From a virus: DNA of 32,054 bases. Below are positions 14,787 to 22,009 of this stretch, piece by piece. The DNA is taken from the IMG/VR virus record IMGVR_UViG_3300032294_000445, positions 1-32,054 of that record; one strand, given 5' to 3'. A program made the position numbers and the translations under genes. The notes beneath the pieces were generated by a model. That model did no database searches, was not told the origin of the DNA, and saw nothing but the letters and a program-made list of their open reading frames with translations. Within the stretch, counting starts at the first letter, position 1; each line of letters opens with the position of its first letter.

Positions 14787-17668
14787 TATGCTAACTCCGC
14801 AGATGCAGTCCATTGATAAAGCAATTCGGCAATACTTGCCCCTGTGTAATCAACAGTAAAATTATTTTCTGATGGGCCTCGCAGCACATAACCTGTTTGA
14901 CCATCACCAGCACTTGTACGAACTCTGTTAGCAGCACCATTCCAATCATAAGGAACAACCGCAGCAGAAGTTCTCATTGGTGTTGCAAATCTTGTTGTTG
15001 TGGCTATGCGACCACTATAAGAGCTAATAGTAAACCACTCAGAGCCAATATCTGTAGCTGTTCCAACGGCAGTAGTTAAGTTATAACTTTTTTGGAAATA
15101 GCGTTGGCATAATTGCAATTCTTCTCCAATTTTTCTGTATTCAAAACTAGTAGCTTGTGCGCCTTTTTCTAATTGAATTCCAGTAACAAAAAAAGTTGCG
15201 CCACTTGTAGCAATCCAATTTACTGTGGATGAAGTCCTAGCACCAACAAACCCTCCTGCCGTATTCCAAGTGTTTGCTGTGCCATTGTTGGCAGACCCTG
15301 AACCTAAATCAAATCGAACTGTAAAACCAATGCCATTATTTGTAAGCCAAGTTCCGCCAGTATCTCCTGGAATAGTAAGGATAATTTTTTGCCAAGTATT
15401 TGCTACTGAAATGGTAAATGTTGCAGGATAGCATCTGCTTCCATTATCGTTAATAATTGCTACTGCGTATAAACCAGTTACACTTGATCGCACCCAAAAC
15501 GACAAAGTTATTGTTTTGGCTGAAGCAGTACCAAACATTAAATCAGCAATGTTATATCCTTCAATAAATTGACCATAAGAATAATAATCACTAGACCCAA
15601 TAGATGCATCTGCTGTTGTAACAGTTAATAAATTAGAATTTACAAATCCTTCTCCTGATGGAACAGTAGTCGATTGAACTGCTGTAAATACACCACCACC
15701 ATTTGCAAAATTAAAAAATCTATCTACTCCATAAGTTCCGCTTACAGAAGAAGTAACAGTACCGCCACGCTGATTTATAACCATTGCGCCATTGATAATA
15801 CGATTTCTCATTACCGATGAAACAGGCGCTACTGATCCGCCTTGGTTGTCTGTCATCAAATTGGAGGTGACTGAATCCGATGCAAGAACAGTAGAGGATA
15901 GAGTTCCAGTAAAAGGGTTGTATTGCAGCTTGGTAGAGCTTACATTTTGACCAGTAATAGAACCGCTTGTAGCGCTTGTAAACGCTAAATAACGAGTGGC
16001 ATTAGTGGTTGTATCGTCTGTAATTGTTAAGCCATTGGCATTTGCTTGCCAGGTTGGAGCAGAAGCCCCATTAGAAGTCAAAACAAATCCAGCAGTTCCA
16101 GTAGTTCCAGCCAACGAAATAGTGCCATTTACTCTTAAATCAGTAAATGTTCCAGCTAAAGGAGTTGTTCCACCAATAGCCACATTGTTCATTGTGGATG
16201 CAGTTGTTGGATTAACAGTTAATGCGCCAGCAGGAGCAATAGAAACAGTTCCTGTCCCTGTTGGATTTATTTGAATAGCTGAATTAGCGCCATTCATATT
16301 AATTGGGCCATCTATGGTGACATTAACACCACCGCCACCGCCCCATTGCAAGCAAGCAGATCCGCCATTAGTCCTTAAAGAGCCACCGCCTGATCCTGAA
16401 GCATCAAAAAATGAGCCTACAAAGCTAGAAGTTGCAGTAACAGTTGTTCCACGAACAGTATTAGCAGCAGTTCCGCCAATAGCAGGAGGGCTTGAAAGGT
16501 CTAAAGTTCCGCCTAATGTAAGGCTTCCGCTTGTAGTTACTGTGCCAGTTAAAGTTAATCCATTAACTGTTCCAGCTCCGCTAACTGAAGTTACTGTTCC
16601 AGTTGTAGGAGTTGCCCAGGATGGAACTCCTGAAGCCAAAGTAAGGACTTGACCATTTGTGCCAGCAGCCAAGAATCCAGTAGCGCCTGAAGCTGTTTGA
16701 TAGGGAACAGATCCAGCAGCTCCGCCAGCAATATTTGTTGCTGTAGTTGCTGAAGTAGCAGTTGCAGCATTTCCTGTAATAGAACCAACAATGTTGTTAG
16801 TTACAGTTAAATCTGTAAGAGTTCCTAGACCAGTAATTCCAGTATAAGAACCGCTTAAACGAGCAGAATCAATCGTTCCGCTAGTGATCTGAGTTGCGCC
16901 AATAGCAATATTGGTATTCGTTACAGCAGATACTTGACCGCTTGCGTTGGTAGTAAAGACTGGAACTGTGCTTGCTGATCCATAGGTTGAAGCTGTTCCT
17001 ACTGGAGTAATGCTAAATACTGTGCCAGTAAGCGTTAATCCTGTGCCAGCAGAATAGGTTGCGGAAGTAGTAAATTGCGCCCAATTAACAGCCGTTACTC
17101 CTAATGTTCCGCCATCTTGTGCCGTACAAAACCATGCTCCGCCAGCCTGAGTGCCATATTCAATAAAGGAAATGGCACAAATTAACTCATCCCATGAATT
17201 TGCATCGGAAGATCGTGTCCAAGCGCTTGCAGAAGCTATATAAATGCCGTTATTGGCAGCAGTTGATTGGTCTTTTACAAGAACTCGATCACCAGCAACT
17301 ACGGCTTTACCATCAATAGTTTGCAATCCTGACAAGGTAATGTTTGTCAAGGTTGCAGCTACGCAAGGCTGCTTCCAGCTAATGCCAGCAGCATACGATT
17401 GCAGAGCCAATAAATTGACTACATCCGTTGCGCCTACTGGCTGGCTTAATACTGTTGCTGTCGTAAAGTTGCCAGCAGCAGGAGTTATTCCACCAATTAC
17501 AGAGCTGTTAATTGTGCTGTTAGTGATTTGCAATCCTGATTGTTGAGGATCAGGAGTTGCATAAAACGGCTTATTTTGACCAATAAATGTATTAAATGAT
17601 CCATCTACATTGAAATAAGCCTGAACAGGCAATAGATTCTGAACTTCAGATTCTGCTGGATTAGCCAT
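14786..17668 (-). CDS. Long tail fibre/receptor-binding protein (960 aa)
   Basis: Starts MANPAESEVQNLLPVQAYFN, a short virion-attachment region. Residues about 85-200 contain a phage fibre module (GISWKQPCVAAT, GDRVLVKDQS, NNGIYIASASAWTRSSDAN). Residues about 200-600 are Gly/Thr/Ser-rich beta repeats, including GTVTSVSGAGTVNGLTLTGT. Residues about 625-870 are a common receptor-binding module: RNRIINGAMVINQRGG, YGVDRFF, ITLSFWVRSSVTGLY, GTWLTNNGIGFTVRF, QLEKGAQATSFEYRKIGEEL, QLCQRYFQK. It should be the main host-recognition fibre. The following one or two small genes probably assist folding. Confidence 0.87.
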   Translation of the reverse strand: MANPAESEVQNLLPVQAYFNVDGSFNTFIGQNKPFYATPDPQQSGLQITNSTINSSVIGGITPAAGNFTTATVLSQPVGATDVVNLLALQSYAAGISWKQPCVAATLTNITLSGLQTIDGKAVVAGDRVLVKDQSTAANNGIYIASASAWTRSSDANSWDELICAISFIEYGTQAGGAWFCTAQDGGTLGVTAVNWAQFTTSATYSAGTGLTLTGTVFSITPVGTASTYGSASTVPVFTTNASGQVSAVTNTNIAIGATQITSGTIDSARLSGSYTGITGLGTLTDLTVTNNIVGSITGNAATATSATTATNIAGGAAGSVPYQTASGATGFLAAGTNGQVLTLASGVPSWATPTTGTVTSVSGAGTVNGLTLTGTVTTSGSLTLGGTLDLSSPPAIGGTAANTVRGTTVTATSSFVGSFFDASGSGGGSLRTNGGSACLQWGGGGGVNVTIDGPINMNGANSAIQINPTGTGTVSIAPAGALTVNPTTASTMNNVAIGGTTPLAGTFTDLRVNGTISLAGTTGTAGFVLTSNGASAPTWQANANGLTITDDTTTNATRYLAFTSATSGSITGQNVSSTKLQYNPFTGTLSSTVLASDSVTSNLMTDNQGGSVAPVSSVMRNRIINGAMVINQRGGTVTSSVSGTYGVDRFFNFANGGGVFTAVQSTTVPSGEGFVNSNLLTVTTADASIGSSDYYSYGQFIEGYNIADLMFGTASAKTITLSFWVRSSVTGLYAVAIINDNGSRCYPATFTISVANTWQKIILTIPGDTGGTWLTNNGIGFTVRFDLGSGSANNGTANTWNTAGGFVGARTSSTVNWIATSGATFFVTGIQLEKGAQATSFEYRKIGEELQLCQRYFQKSYNLTTAVGTATDIGSEWFTISSYSGRIATTTRFATPMRTSAAVVPYDWNGAANRVRTSAGDGQTGYVLRGPSENNFTVDYTGASIAELLYQWTASAELA

Positions 17669-17692
17669 AAAGCATCCTTTTAGGGCAAAGTA

Positions 17693-18043
17693 TTAAGACT
17701 GATTGCCAACTGGTGTAATGTAAACAAGAGCAGGGCCAGCAGCAGAGCCAATAGCCGAAACTTGGAAGTTATTGGCTGGAGTGGCTAAAACCATAGGCTG
17801 TGTCATTAAAGGAGGCAGTAAGAATGAGCCTGGAGTGCCAGCAGCAGGAAGCGTAGCTGTTGTGGCAGTTACTCCTGTTGGTGAAATCTCAATGGCTACA
17901 GAATTAGCGCCAGTATTTAAAAACGCTGCGTAATTAACTTGATTGTTGCCAACTGAAGTAACTGTTACAGGGGTAATAGCTGATGCCGTAACAGATACAA
18001 CAGTTGTTTTCGCCTGAAGGCGCAAAACAGTAGTTATAGACAT
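17693..18043 (-). CDS. Small beta-rich virion protein (116 aa)
   Basis: Almost wholly Ala/Val/Thr/Ser/Gly with no cysteines (TTVVSVTASAITPVTVTSVG, then LPAAGTPGSFLLPPLMTQPM). This looks like an immunoglobulin-like beta sandwich, such as those used to decorate capsids or fibres. The N-terminus MSITTVLRLQAKT may form a short lead strand. It lies between the 76-aa protein and the long fibre, in the structural operon. No family name can be defended from sequence alone. Confidence 0.6.
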   Translation of the reverse strand: MSITTVLRLQAKTTVVSVTASAITPVTVTSVGNNQVNYAAFLNTGANSVAIEISPTGVTATTATLPAAGTPGSFLLPPLMTQPMVLATPANNFQVSAIGSAAGPALVYITPVGNQS

Positions 18044-18052
18044 AATTTGTCC

Positions 18053-18283
18053 TTAAATAGCTGCAAGTTGCTGCCACTTAGAACCATCAGACATCCACAA
18101 TTTACCAGTACCAGTAGCGTTTGAAGTAACGGCTAGGCTGTTTTTTGGTGAAGTAGTGGTAGTTACATTGTCTGTAATAGCAATATCAAGGGCTAAAATT
18201 TCAACTAAACCAGTTGTGAGGGTAATGCTGTCTAATTGGGGATCTGCGTAAGCTACACCTACGGCTTTGGAATTTGAAGTCAT
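18053..18283 (-). CDS. Small virion-associated protein (76 aa)
   Basis: Begins MTSNSKAVGVAYADPQLDSI and ends GKLWMSDGSKWQQLAAI. The closing GKLWxSDGSKWQ pattern recurs in phage decoration and fibre-associated proteins. The middle is Thr/Asn/Ser-rich. GAGCAAAC precedes the ATG, a modest ribosome site. It is 10 bases upstream of the next small virion gene. It probably decorates or trimerises, but this is inferred from composition and position. Confidence 0.55.
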   Translation of the reverse strand: MTSNSKAVGVAYADPQLDSITLTTGLVEILALDIAITDNVTTTTSPKNSLAVTSNATGTGKLWMSDGSKWQQLAAI

Positions 18284-18332
18284 GTTTGCTCCTAAAAAGA
18301 GGGTTTTGAGGCTAGTTAAGTTTAATCTTATA

Positions 18333-19007
18333 TTATCTGTTTCGCAAATAATTTCCTAGGTGTCCTTCAAATACTTTTAGTCCAATATGCCCCATTCCAA
18401 TCTCAGGATCAATCCATACTTTTCCACCGATTGAGATCCATTTATAGCAAAAACTGTAATCTTCGCCATGTTTAAATTTCAGCCCATTTTTCTCAACAAT
18501 ATAAGATTCAAATAAAGGGTAAAACTCATTATCTTTGGCGCTTGCATGAAAGTATTTCTCAGGAAACGCTTCAATCATCTTTTCAATGCAATTACGGCTA
18601 AATTTGGTAAATCCAGCAGGAATGGCTTCTACTTCTAATAGTTTAGTAACAGGATCAGCCCATAATTGGGGTTTATCCAAGTATTTCACCATGTATTTAA
18701 CTGGCTCTACCCTAGATGGGTATATTCCGCCCACCAAATCAACAGGATGATCTATTAGTTTTAATAAAGATCCACGCTCCCAGCATACATCCGAGTCAAT
18801 AAATACGAGCTGATCGCAATCGGAATGGTAAAAATTAGTAGCAATTACCCCTCTGCAATCAGCAATCAAAGCGTTGCCAATGTCATCAACTAGGGTAAAT
18901 CTATCGCCTCTAGCAACTAATTGAATCAAATCATCAACCAGGCTGTGCATCATTCCGATATGAACTGTTCCTGTATATGCAGGAATAGCAATCATTACAT
19001 GAGTCAT
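18333..19007 (-). CDS. GT-A fold glycosyltransferase (224 aa)
   Basis: A GT-A type nucleotide-sugar transferase of the kind found in phage structural operons. Visible are the N-terminal MIAIPAYTGTVHIGMMHSLV (5-24), the metal-binding DxD in DQLVFIDSDVCW (D71-S-D73), GGIYPSR (93-99), the acceptor-side GEDYSFCYKW (181-190, with E182/D183 as likely base) and a late GHIG (206-209). It may glycosylate a virion protein or modify the host surface. GAAGGAAAG is a good ribosome site. It begins directly after a strong terminator, so it is transcribed by read-through or from a promoter I could not place. Donor sugar unknown. Confidence 0.83.
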   Translation of the reverse strand: MTHVMIAIPAYTGTVHIGMMHSLVDDLIQLVARGDRFTLVDDIGNALIADCRGVIATNFYHSDCDQLVFIDSDVCWERGSLLKLIDHPVDLVGGIYPSRVEPVKYMVKYLDKPQLWADPVTKLLEVEAIPAGFTKFSRNCIEKMIEAFPEKYFHASAKDNEFYPLFESYIVEKNGLKFKHGEDYSFCYKWISIGGKVWIDPEIGMGHIGLKVFEGHLGNYLRNR

Positions 19008-19025
19008 TTTCTTTCCTTCACAAAG

Positions 19026-19054
19026 AAAAAGCCCCTCCTTTTTGGGGAAGGGCT
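19026..19054 (-). terminator. Intrinsic terminator after the 77-aa capsid-accessory gene
   Basis: On the minus strand AGCCCTTCC pairs with GGAGGGGCT (arms 19046-19054 and 19030-19038; 9 bp with one G-U, 7-base loop) followed by TTTTTC. On the plus strand the same hairpin is followed by GTTTTT, so it may act in both directions. It separates the capsid block from the glycosyltransferase and fibre block. Confidence 0.85.
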
Positions 19055-19074
19055 GTTTTTACTACATTTAGCTA

Positions 19075-19308
19075 TTAAGCAGTTACACCGATGTTTTTCA
19101 ACGCTGTAATGATAGCGTTTACGGCTGTTGCAAGTGCTGTACCAGTAGCAGTATCGCTAACAGTAGTAATTGCAGCAGCTTGAACAACTGGAGTTTCGCC
19201 ATAAAAGCCGATTTCGCCACCAGCTACACCTAGGGCAATACCATCTGCTGCATTGCCGTTAAATAGATAGACTGGGGTAATTGTTGATGCTGGGCCTGGA
19301 TTTGCCAT
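19075..19308 (-). CDS. Putative capsid decoration/head-fibre-like protein (77 aa)
   Basis: Begins MANPGPASTITPVYLFNGNA and ends VNAIITALKNIGVTA. The Gly/Ala/Thr-rich body followed by a short C-terminal helix, AxAVNAIITALKxxG, resembles the tail of small phage head-fibre or decoration proteins. AAGGAAATAATC precedes its ATG. It lies between two intrinsic terminators (19331-19353 upstream, 19026-19054 downstream), only 22 bases after the first. Its expression should therefore depend on partial read-through of coat mRNA, fitting a subunit made in lower amount than coat. Function is inferred. Confidence 0.65.
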   Translation of the reverse strand: MANPGPASTITPVYLFNGNAADGIALGVAGGEIGFYGETPVVQAAAITTVSDTATGTALATAVNAIITALKNIGVTA

Positions 19309-19330
19309 GATTATTTCCTTTTATTTGGTT

Positions 19331-19353
19331 AAAAAGCAGGGGTTTCCCCCTGC
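19331..19353 (-). terminator. Intrinsic terminator directly after the coat gene
   Basis: On the minus strand GCAGGGG pairs perfectly with CCCCTGC (7 bp) around a GAAA tetraloop, followed by TTTTT (19331-19335). It starts 6 bases after the coat stop. GAAA is a stabilising GNRA loop, so this should be an efficient terminator that isolates coat mRNA from downstream genes. Confidence 0.9.
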
Positions 19354-19358
19354 GATCA

Positions 19359-20588
19359 TTACGATGCGATACGGCAAGCCAACTCAGGATAGAGTGGGGC
19401 CCAGCCATAAAGGACATCCAAACGAGTAGGAATGGAGTCATTGTTAATGGTGTATTGACGAACTACACGCATTGACAGACCAATTTCCTTGTCGCTTGCA
19501 CGACCAGCAAAATGAACACCTTCAGGCAGCTCAAGATCGGCTACTGCGAGAGTAAACGCATTTTTGTGCATGAGGATGTTTTGTGGGCTGGTTACACCAG
19601 TTGAGTTGAAGAAGGCTACAGCTTGTGCGCCTGAGCTGGTAACGCTGATGTTTTGGAACTGACCAGCAGAAATAGGAGCAGGGCTTACATTAACTGTAAT
19701 TGTGCCACCTGAACCGCTAACAGCAGTATTAACAACAAAGTTACGCAACTTGCCATAAGACTGACGATTTTGTGGGTTTACCGCAAATACACCAGCGATG
19801 GTGAATGTATCGCCTTGATTCAAGCTAACAGCGTTAGTCAAAGTCAAAGTGATGTTTGCAGAAGAAGCCCAACCGCTTGTCAAGAAGCCAGTAGCTGTAG
19901 TCACATTGACTGTAGCTGTGCCAGCGAAATTGCCGTAGGTTTGGTTTACGATGTTCTGATCCATCTTCCAGTTCATACCAGCAGAATCACGACCCATCAG
20001 ACCTTTACGATACTGAGTGGAAATGGCTTCTTGTGGCACAAACAGACCCTTCAAGCTATCAACGATAGTTGCGCTTGAGAATGGATCAATAATGACTGAT
20101 CTACGACCATCTCGAGGAGCGCCTTCAGAATCAAGGTAAGCACCAGCGTTTAGGAAGGTAATCAAGCCAGTTGGAGGAGTTCCTGCTGTGCCTACTGTGT
20201 TGTAGGTAGCATTTTTAGCCATTGTTAAGCCGTCAAGGTCAATCTTGTTGGCGATAGCTGCAACTGCTGGCTTTAGAACACGATCAGAGAACATATCAAG
20301 GCTCAATGCCAAGTCCTGAGTTGTGAATTGTGTATCCACATGGAACTGGGTAGAGAGAGTTACAGGAACTGAAGTTTCGTTGAAATCTTCAACATTCAAT
20401 GCAGGGCCTGTAGTACCGATGAAACGACCTGGTCTGCGTACATTGACTGTATTACCAATCTTTGCACCAACAACTGCGAACTGGTCATCATAGTTACGAT
20501 CTACTTCGGAAGTGAAGGTTAATTCGTTTTCCAAGACCATCAACGCTTCATTGGTGATCTTGCTAATGGTTAATAAAGTATTACTCAT
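19359..20588 (-). CDS. Major capsid protein, P22 coat (gp5)-like
   Basis: A 409-aa coat protein (P22 gp5 has 430). The start NTLLTISKITNEALMVLENE, the block NTVNVRRPGRFIG and the segment TTQDLALSLDMFSDRVLKPA fit the P22 coat family. Residues about 225-330 are a Thr/Val/Gly-rich beta region (GTATVNVTTATGF... GTITVNVSPAPISAG), in the place of the P22 inserted I-domain that helps folding and head assembly. The fold then resumes (NILMHKNAFTLAVADLELPE, RLDVLYGWAPLYPELACRIA). Scaffold lies just upstream and a strong terminator just downstream, as expected for the most highly made protein. Confidence 0.9.
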   Translation of the reverse strand: MSNTLLTISKITNEALMVLENELTFTSEVDRNYDDQFAVVGAKIGNTVNVRRPGRFIGTTGPALNVEDFNETSVPVTLSTQFHVDTQFTTQDLALSLDMFSDRVLKPAVAAIANKIDLDGLTMAKNATYNTVGTAGTPPTGLITFLNAGAYLDSEGAPRDGRRSVIIDPFSSATIVDSLKGLFVPQEAISTQYRKGLMGRDSAGMNWKMDQNIVNQTYGNFAGTATVNVTTATGFLTSGWASSANITLTLTNAVSLNQGDTFTIAGVFAVNPQNRQSYGKLRNFVVNTAVSGSGGTITVNVSPAPISAGQFQNISVTSSGAQAVAFFNSTGVTSPQNILMHKNAFTLAVADLELPEGVHFAGRASDKEIGLSMRVVRQYTINNDSIPTRLDVLYGWAPLYPELACRIAS

Positions 20589-20618
20589 TTTCTTTTTTCC
20601 TTAAAAGAAATTAGGGGT

Positions 20619-21575
20619 TTACCTGATCTTCCCTGCTTTTCGAGCTGCTTTCCACGCTTGAAACGACCCATGAAACTCGCCATCCGAGCCAATAGGTGTA
20701 TCCATTGCGCTTCCAGTAGCCTTAATAGGACTGAGAGGAGCAGGAGCTTTAGACTTCTGAACAACAGGCTTACTTCTTACGGCAGTTTCTTCAGCAGCTT
20801 CCTGCTTTTCAAACCGAGCCTCCAATTTCCCAATCTCTCTAAGCGCTTTTGCTACAGGCATGGCTTGGAACTTATCAGCTTCTTCACCTTCTAGACCAGC
20901 TAAATGATAAAGAATCTCAGGCCCAACATCCGACTCAATAATCGCATCTCTAACTTCGTCTGAAACGACTACGCTAGTTGAATTAACTATTTCATCAAAA
21001 TCAGCTAGATTTGGCTTCGCTTTTTCGAGTTTTTCAGCCCAAGTTTTTAATAACTTGCTCCGTTGTTCCTCAATCTTGCGATTCGCTTCCTGCTGATCCC
21101 TGTCATACAACGCTTTCTCTGCCGACCATTCCGCTAATGCCTTTGCATATTCAAAAGCATCATCAAACTGATCTGCCCTAGGCTCTCTGCCGATTGGACT
21201 CTCATCAGCTTTAGGCTGTTGAGGTTGCCGATCTTCATATTCCCTAAGTCTAGCTTCCAGCGCTTCTTTCTCAGCTTGGGCTTTGGCAGCGTTTTCTTCT
21301 GCCTGTTTCCTTGCCTTAGTTAGCTCTGAAAACCGCTTTTCGAGTTTAGGATTTTGTTTCCGTTCCTCTGTTGCTTTACCTTCAGGCTCTTGATCGTGTT
21401 CACTCTCACCTTCTTCTGCTACTGGCTCTGATTCAGGAGTTTCCTCAACTGCTTCAGCCTCAGTAGGAGCTTCTTCGGTAGCTAAACCCATCCGATTCAA
21501 AGTCCATTCGGTTAAATTCTCACTAGTGACTACATTACTAGCTTGTTTTGCTTCTACAGCTTGTGCTTCTGACAT
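20619..21575 (-). CDS. Scaffolding protein
   Basis: A 318-aa very hydrophilic helical protein between portal-side genes and coat, the usual scaffold position. Residues about 30-80 are strongly acidic (Glu-rich), 75-185 form a charged coiled coil (Ala/Glu/Lys/Gln), and the end is basic (FQAWKAARKAGKIR). This matches the coat-binding basic helix of P22-type scaffolds. There are no cysteines or membrane segments. GAGGAAATCTC precedes the ATG. Scaffolds are too divergent for motif proof, so the call rests on composition and order. Confidence 0.8.
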   Translation of the reverse strand: MSEAQAVEAKQASNVVTSENLTEWTLNRMGLATEEAPTEAEAVEETPESEPVAEEGESEHDQEPEGKATEERKQNPKLEKRFSELTKARKQAEENAAKAQAEKEALEARLREYEDRQPQQPKADESPIGREPRADQFDDAFEYAKALAEWSAEKALYDRDQQEANRKIEEQRSKLLKTWAEKLEKAKPNLADFDEIVNSTSVVVSDEVRDAIIESDVGPEILYHLAGLEGEEADKFQAMPVAKALREIGKLEARFEKQEAAEETAVRSKPVVQKSKAPAPLSPIKATGSAMDTPIGSDGEFHGSFQAWKAARKAGKIR

Positions 21576-21596
21576 GAGATTTCCTCAAGATTTTAC

Positions 21597-21659
21597 CCAT
21601 TGAATCCAATGGTAGATTTACAACAATTCTTTTTTACCACTAAATCTTACATAAAACAA
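21597..21659 (-). promoter_or_regulatory. Possible capsid-gene promoter region with palindrome
   Basis: This 86-bp gap is the largest spacer in the capsid block. On the minus strand TTGTTT (21654-21659) and TAAAAA (21631-21636) are spaced by 17 bases, a weak sigma-70-like pair. Downstream, CCATTG/CAATGG form a perfect 6-bp hairpin (21597-21612) about 22 bases before the scaffold ATG. It could give extra capsid transcription. The match is weak. Confidence 0.3.
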
Positions 21660-21661
21660 TA

Positions 21662-22009
21662 TTATTGCTGATCGTAATATTTTTGAACTTTAGGAAATAG
21701 CTCTTTATCAATAGCTCTGCGCTTATTTGAATCTTCATCATCAAGGTAACCACGCTTTTCATGGCGCTCCATGATGCCTCTAGCTGCTTCTTCATGTTCT
21801 TTGTGGCCTAAAAACTTAGCTAATTCCACAGTATTTTCAGAATGAAAGTTTTTATCTTCATTTTTACGATACTTTTTCATAAAGGCTTTAATCTTTTTAA
21901 GATCAAATTCTTCTTCTTTACCTGATTTATTTGCAGATTTACCAGCTTTTTTTGCTAGTTCTTTGGCAATAAATTCTTCACGATTTTCGCTAGTTACTGT
22001 AGTTACCAT
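21662..22009 (-). CDS. Hypothetical charged protein between portal and scaffold (115 aa)
   Basis: A Lys/Glu-rich helical protein with AKKAGKSANKSGKEEEFDLK near the start and NTVELAKFLGHKEHEEAARG in the middle. It has no hydrophobic segment or catalytic pattern. Its ATG overlaps the portal stop by one base and it precedes the capsid promoter-like region. Small charged genes here are often head-assembly accessories, but no family is recognised. Confidence 0.65.
   Translation of the reverse strand: MVTTVTSENREEFIAKELAKKAGKSANKSGKEEEFDLKKIKAFMKKYRKNEDKNFHSENTVELAKFLGHKEHEEAARGIMERHEKRGYLDDEDSNKRRAIDKELFPKVQKYYDQQ

Noticed and set aside
15996-17546. Several plus-strand open frames opposite the long tail fibre (e.g. 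15996-16274, 16314-16652, 17244-17546).
   Set aside because: They are Val/Pro/Thr-rich mirror images of the fibre's Gly/Thr/Ala repeats, have no ribosome sites, and the minus-strand fibre frame is continuous and recognisable.
14786-17668. Diversity-generating retroelement targeting the fibre.
   Set aside because: No reverse transcriptase gene and no template-repeat copy of the fibre's 3' end was seen in the window.
20590-20618. TTTCTTTT/AAAAGAAA inverted repeat before the coat ATG as a regulatory hairpin.
   Set aside because: It is a low-complexity A/T run around the Shine-Dalgarno and would be a weak structure.
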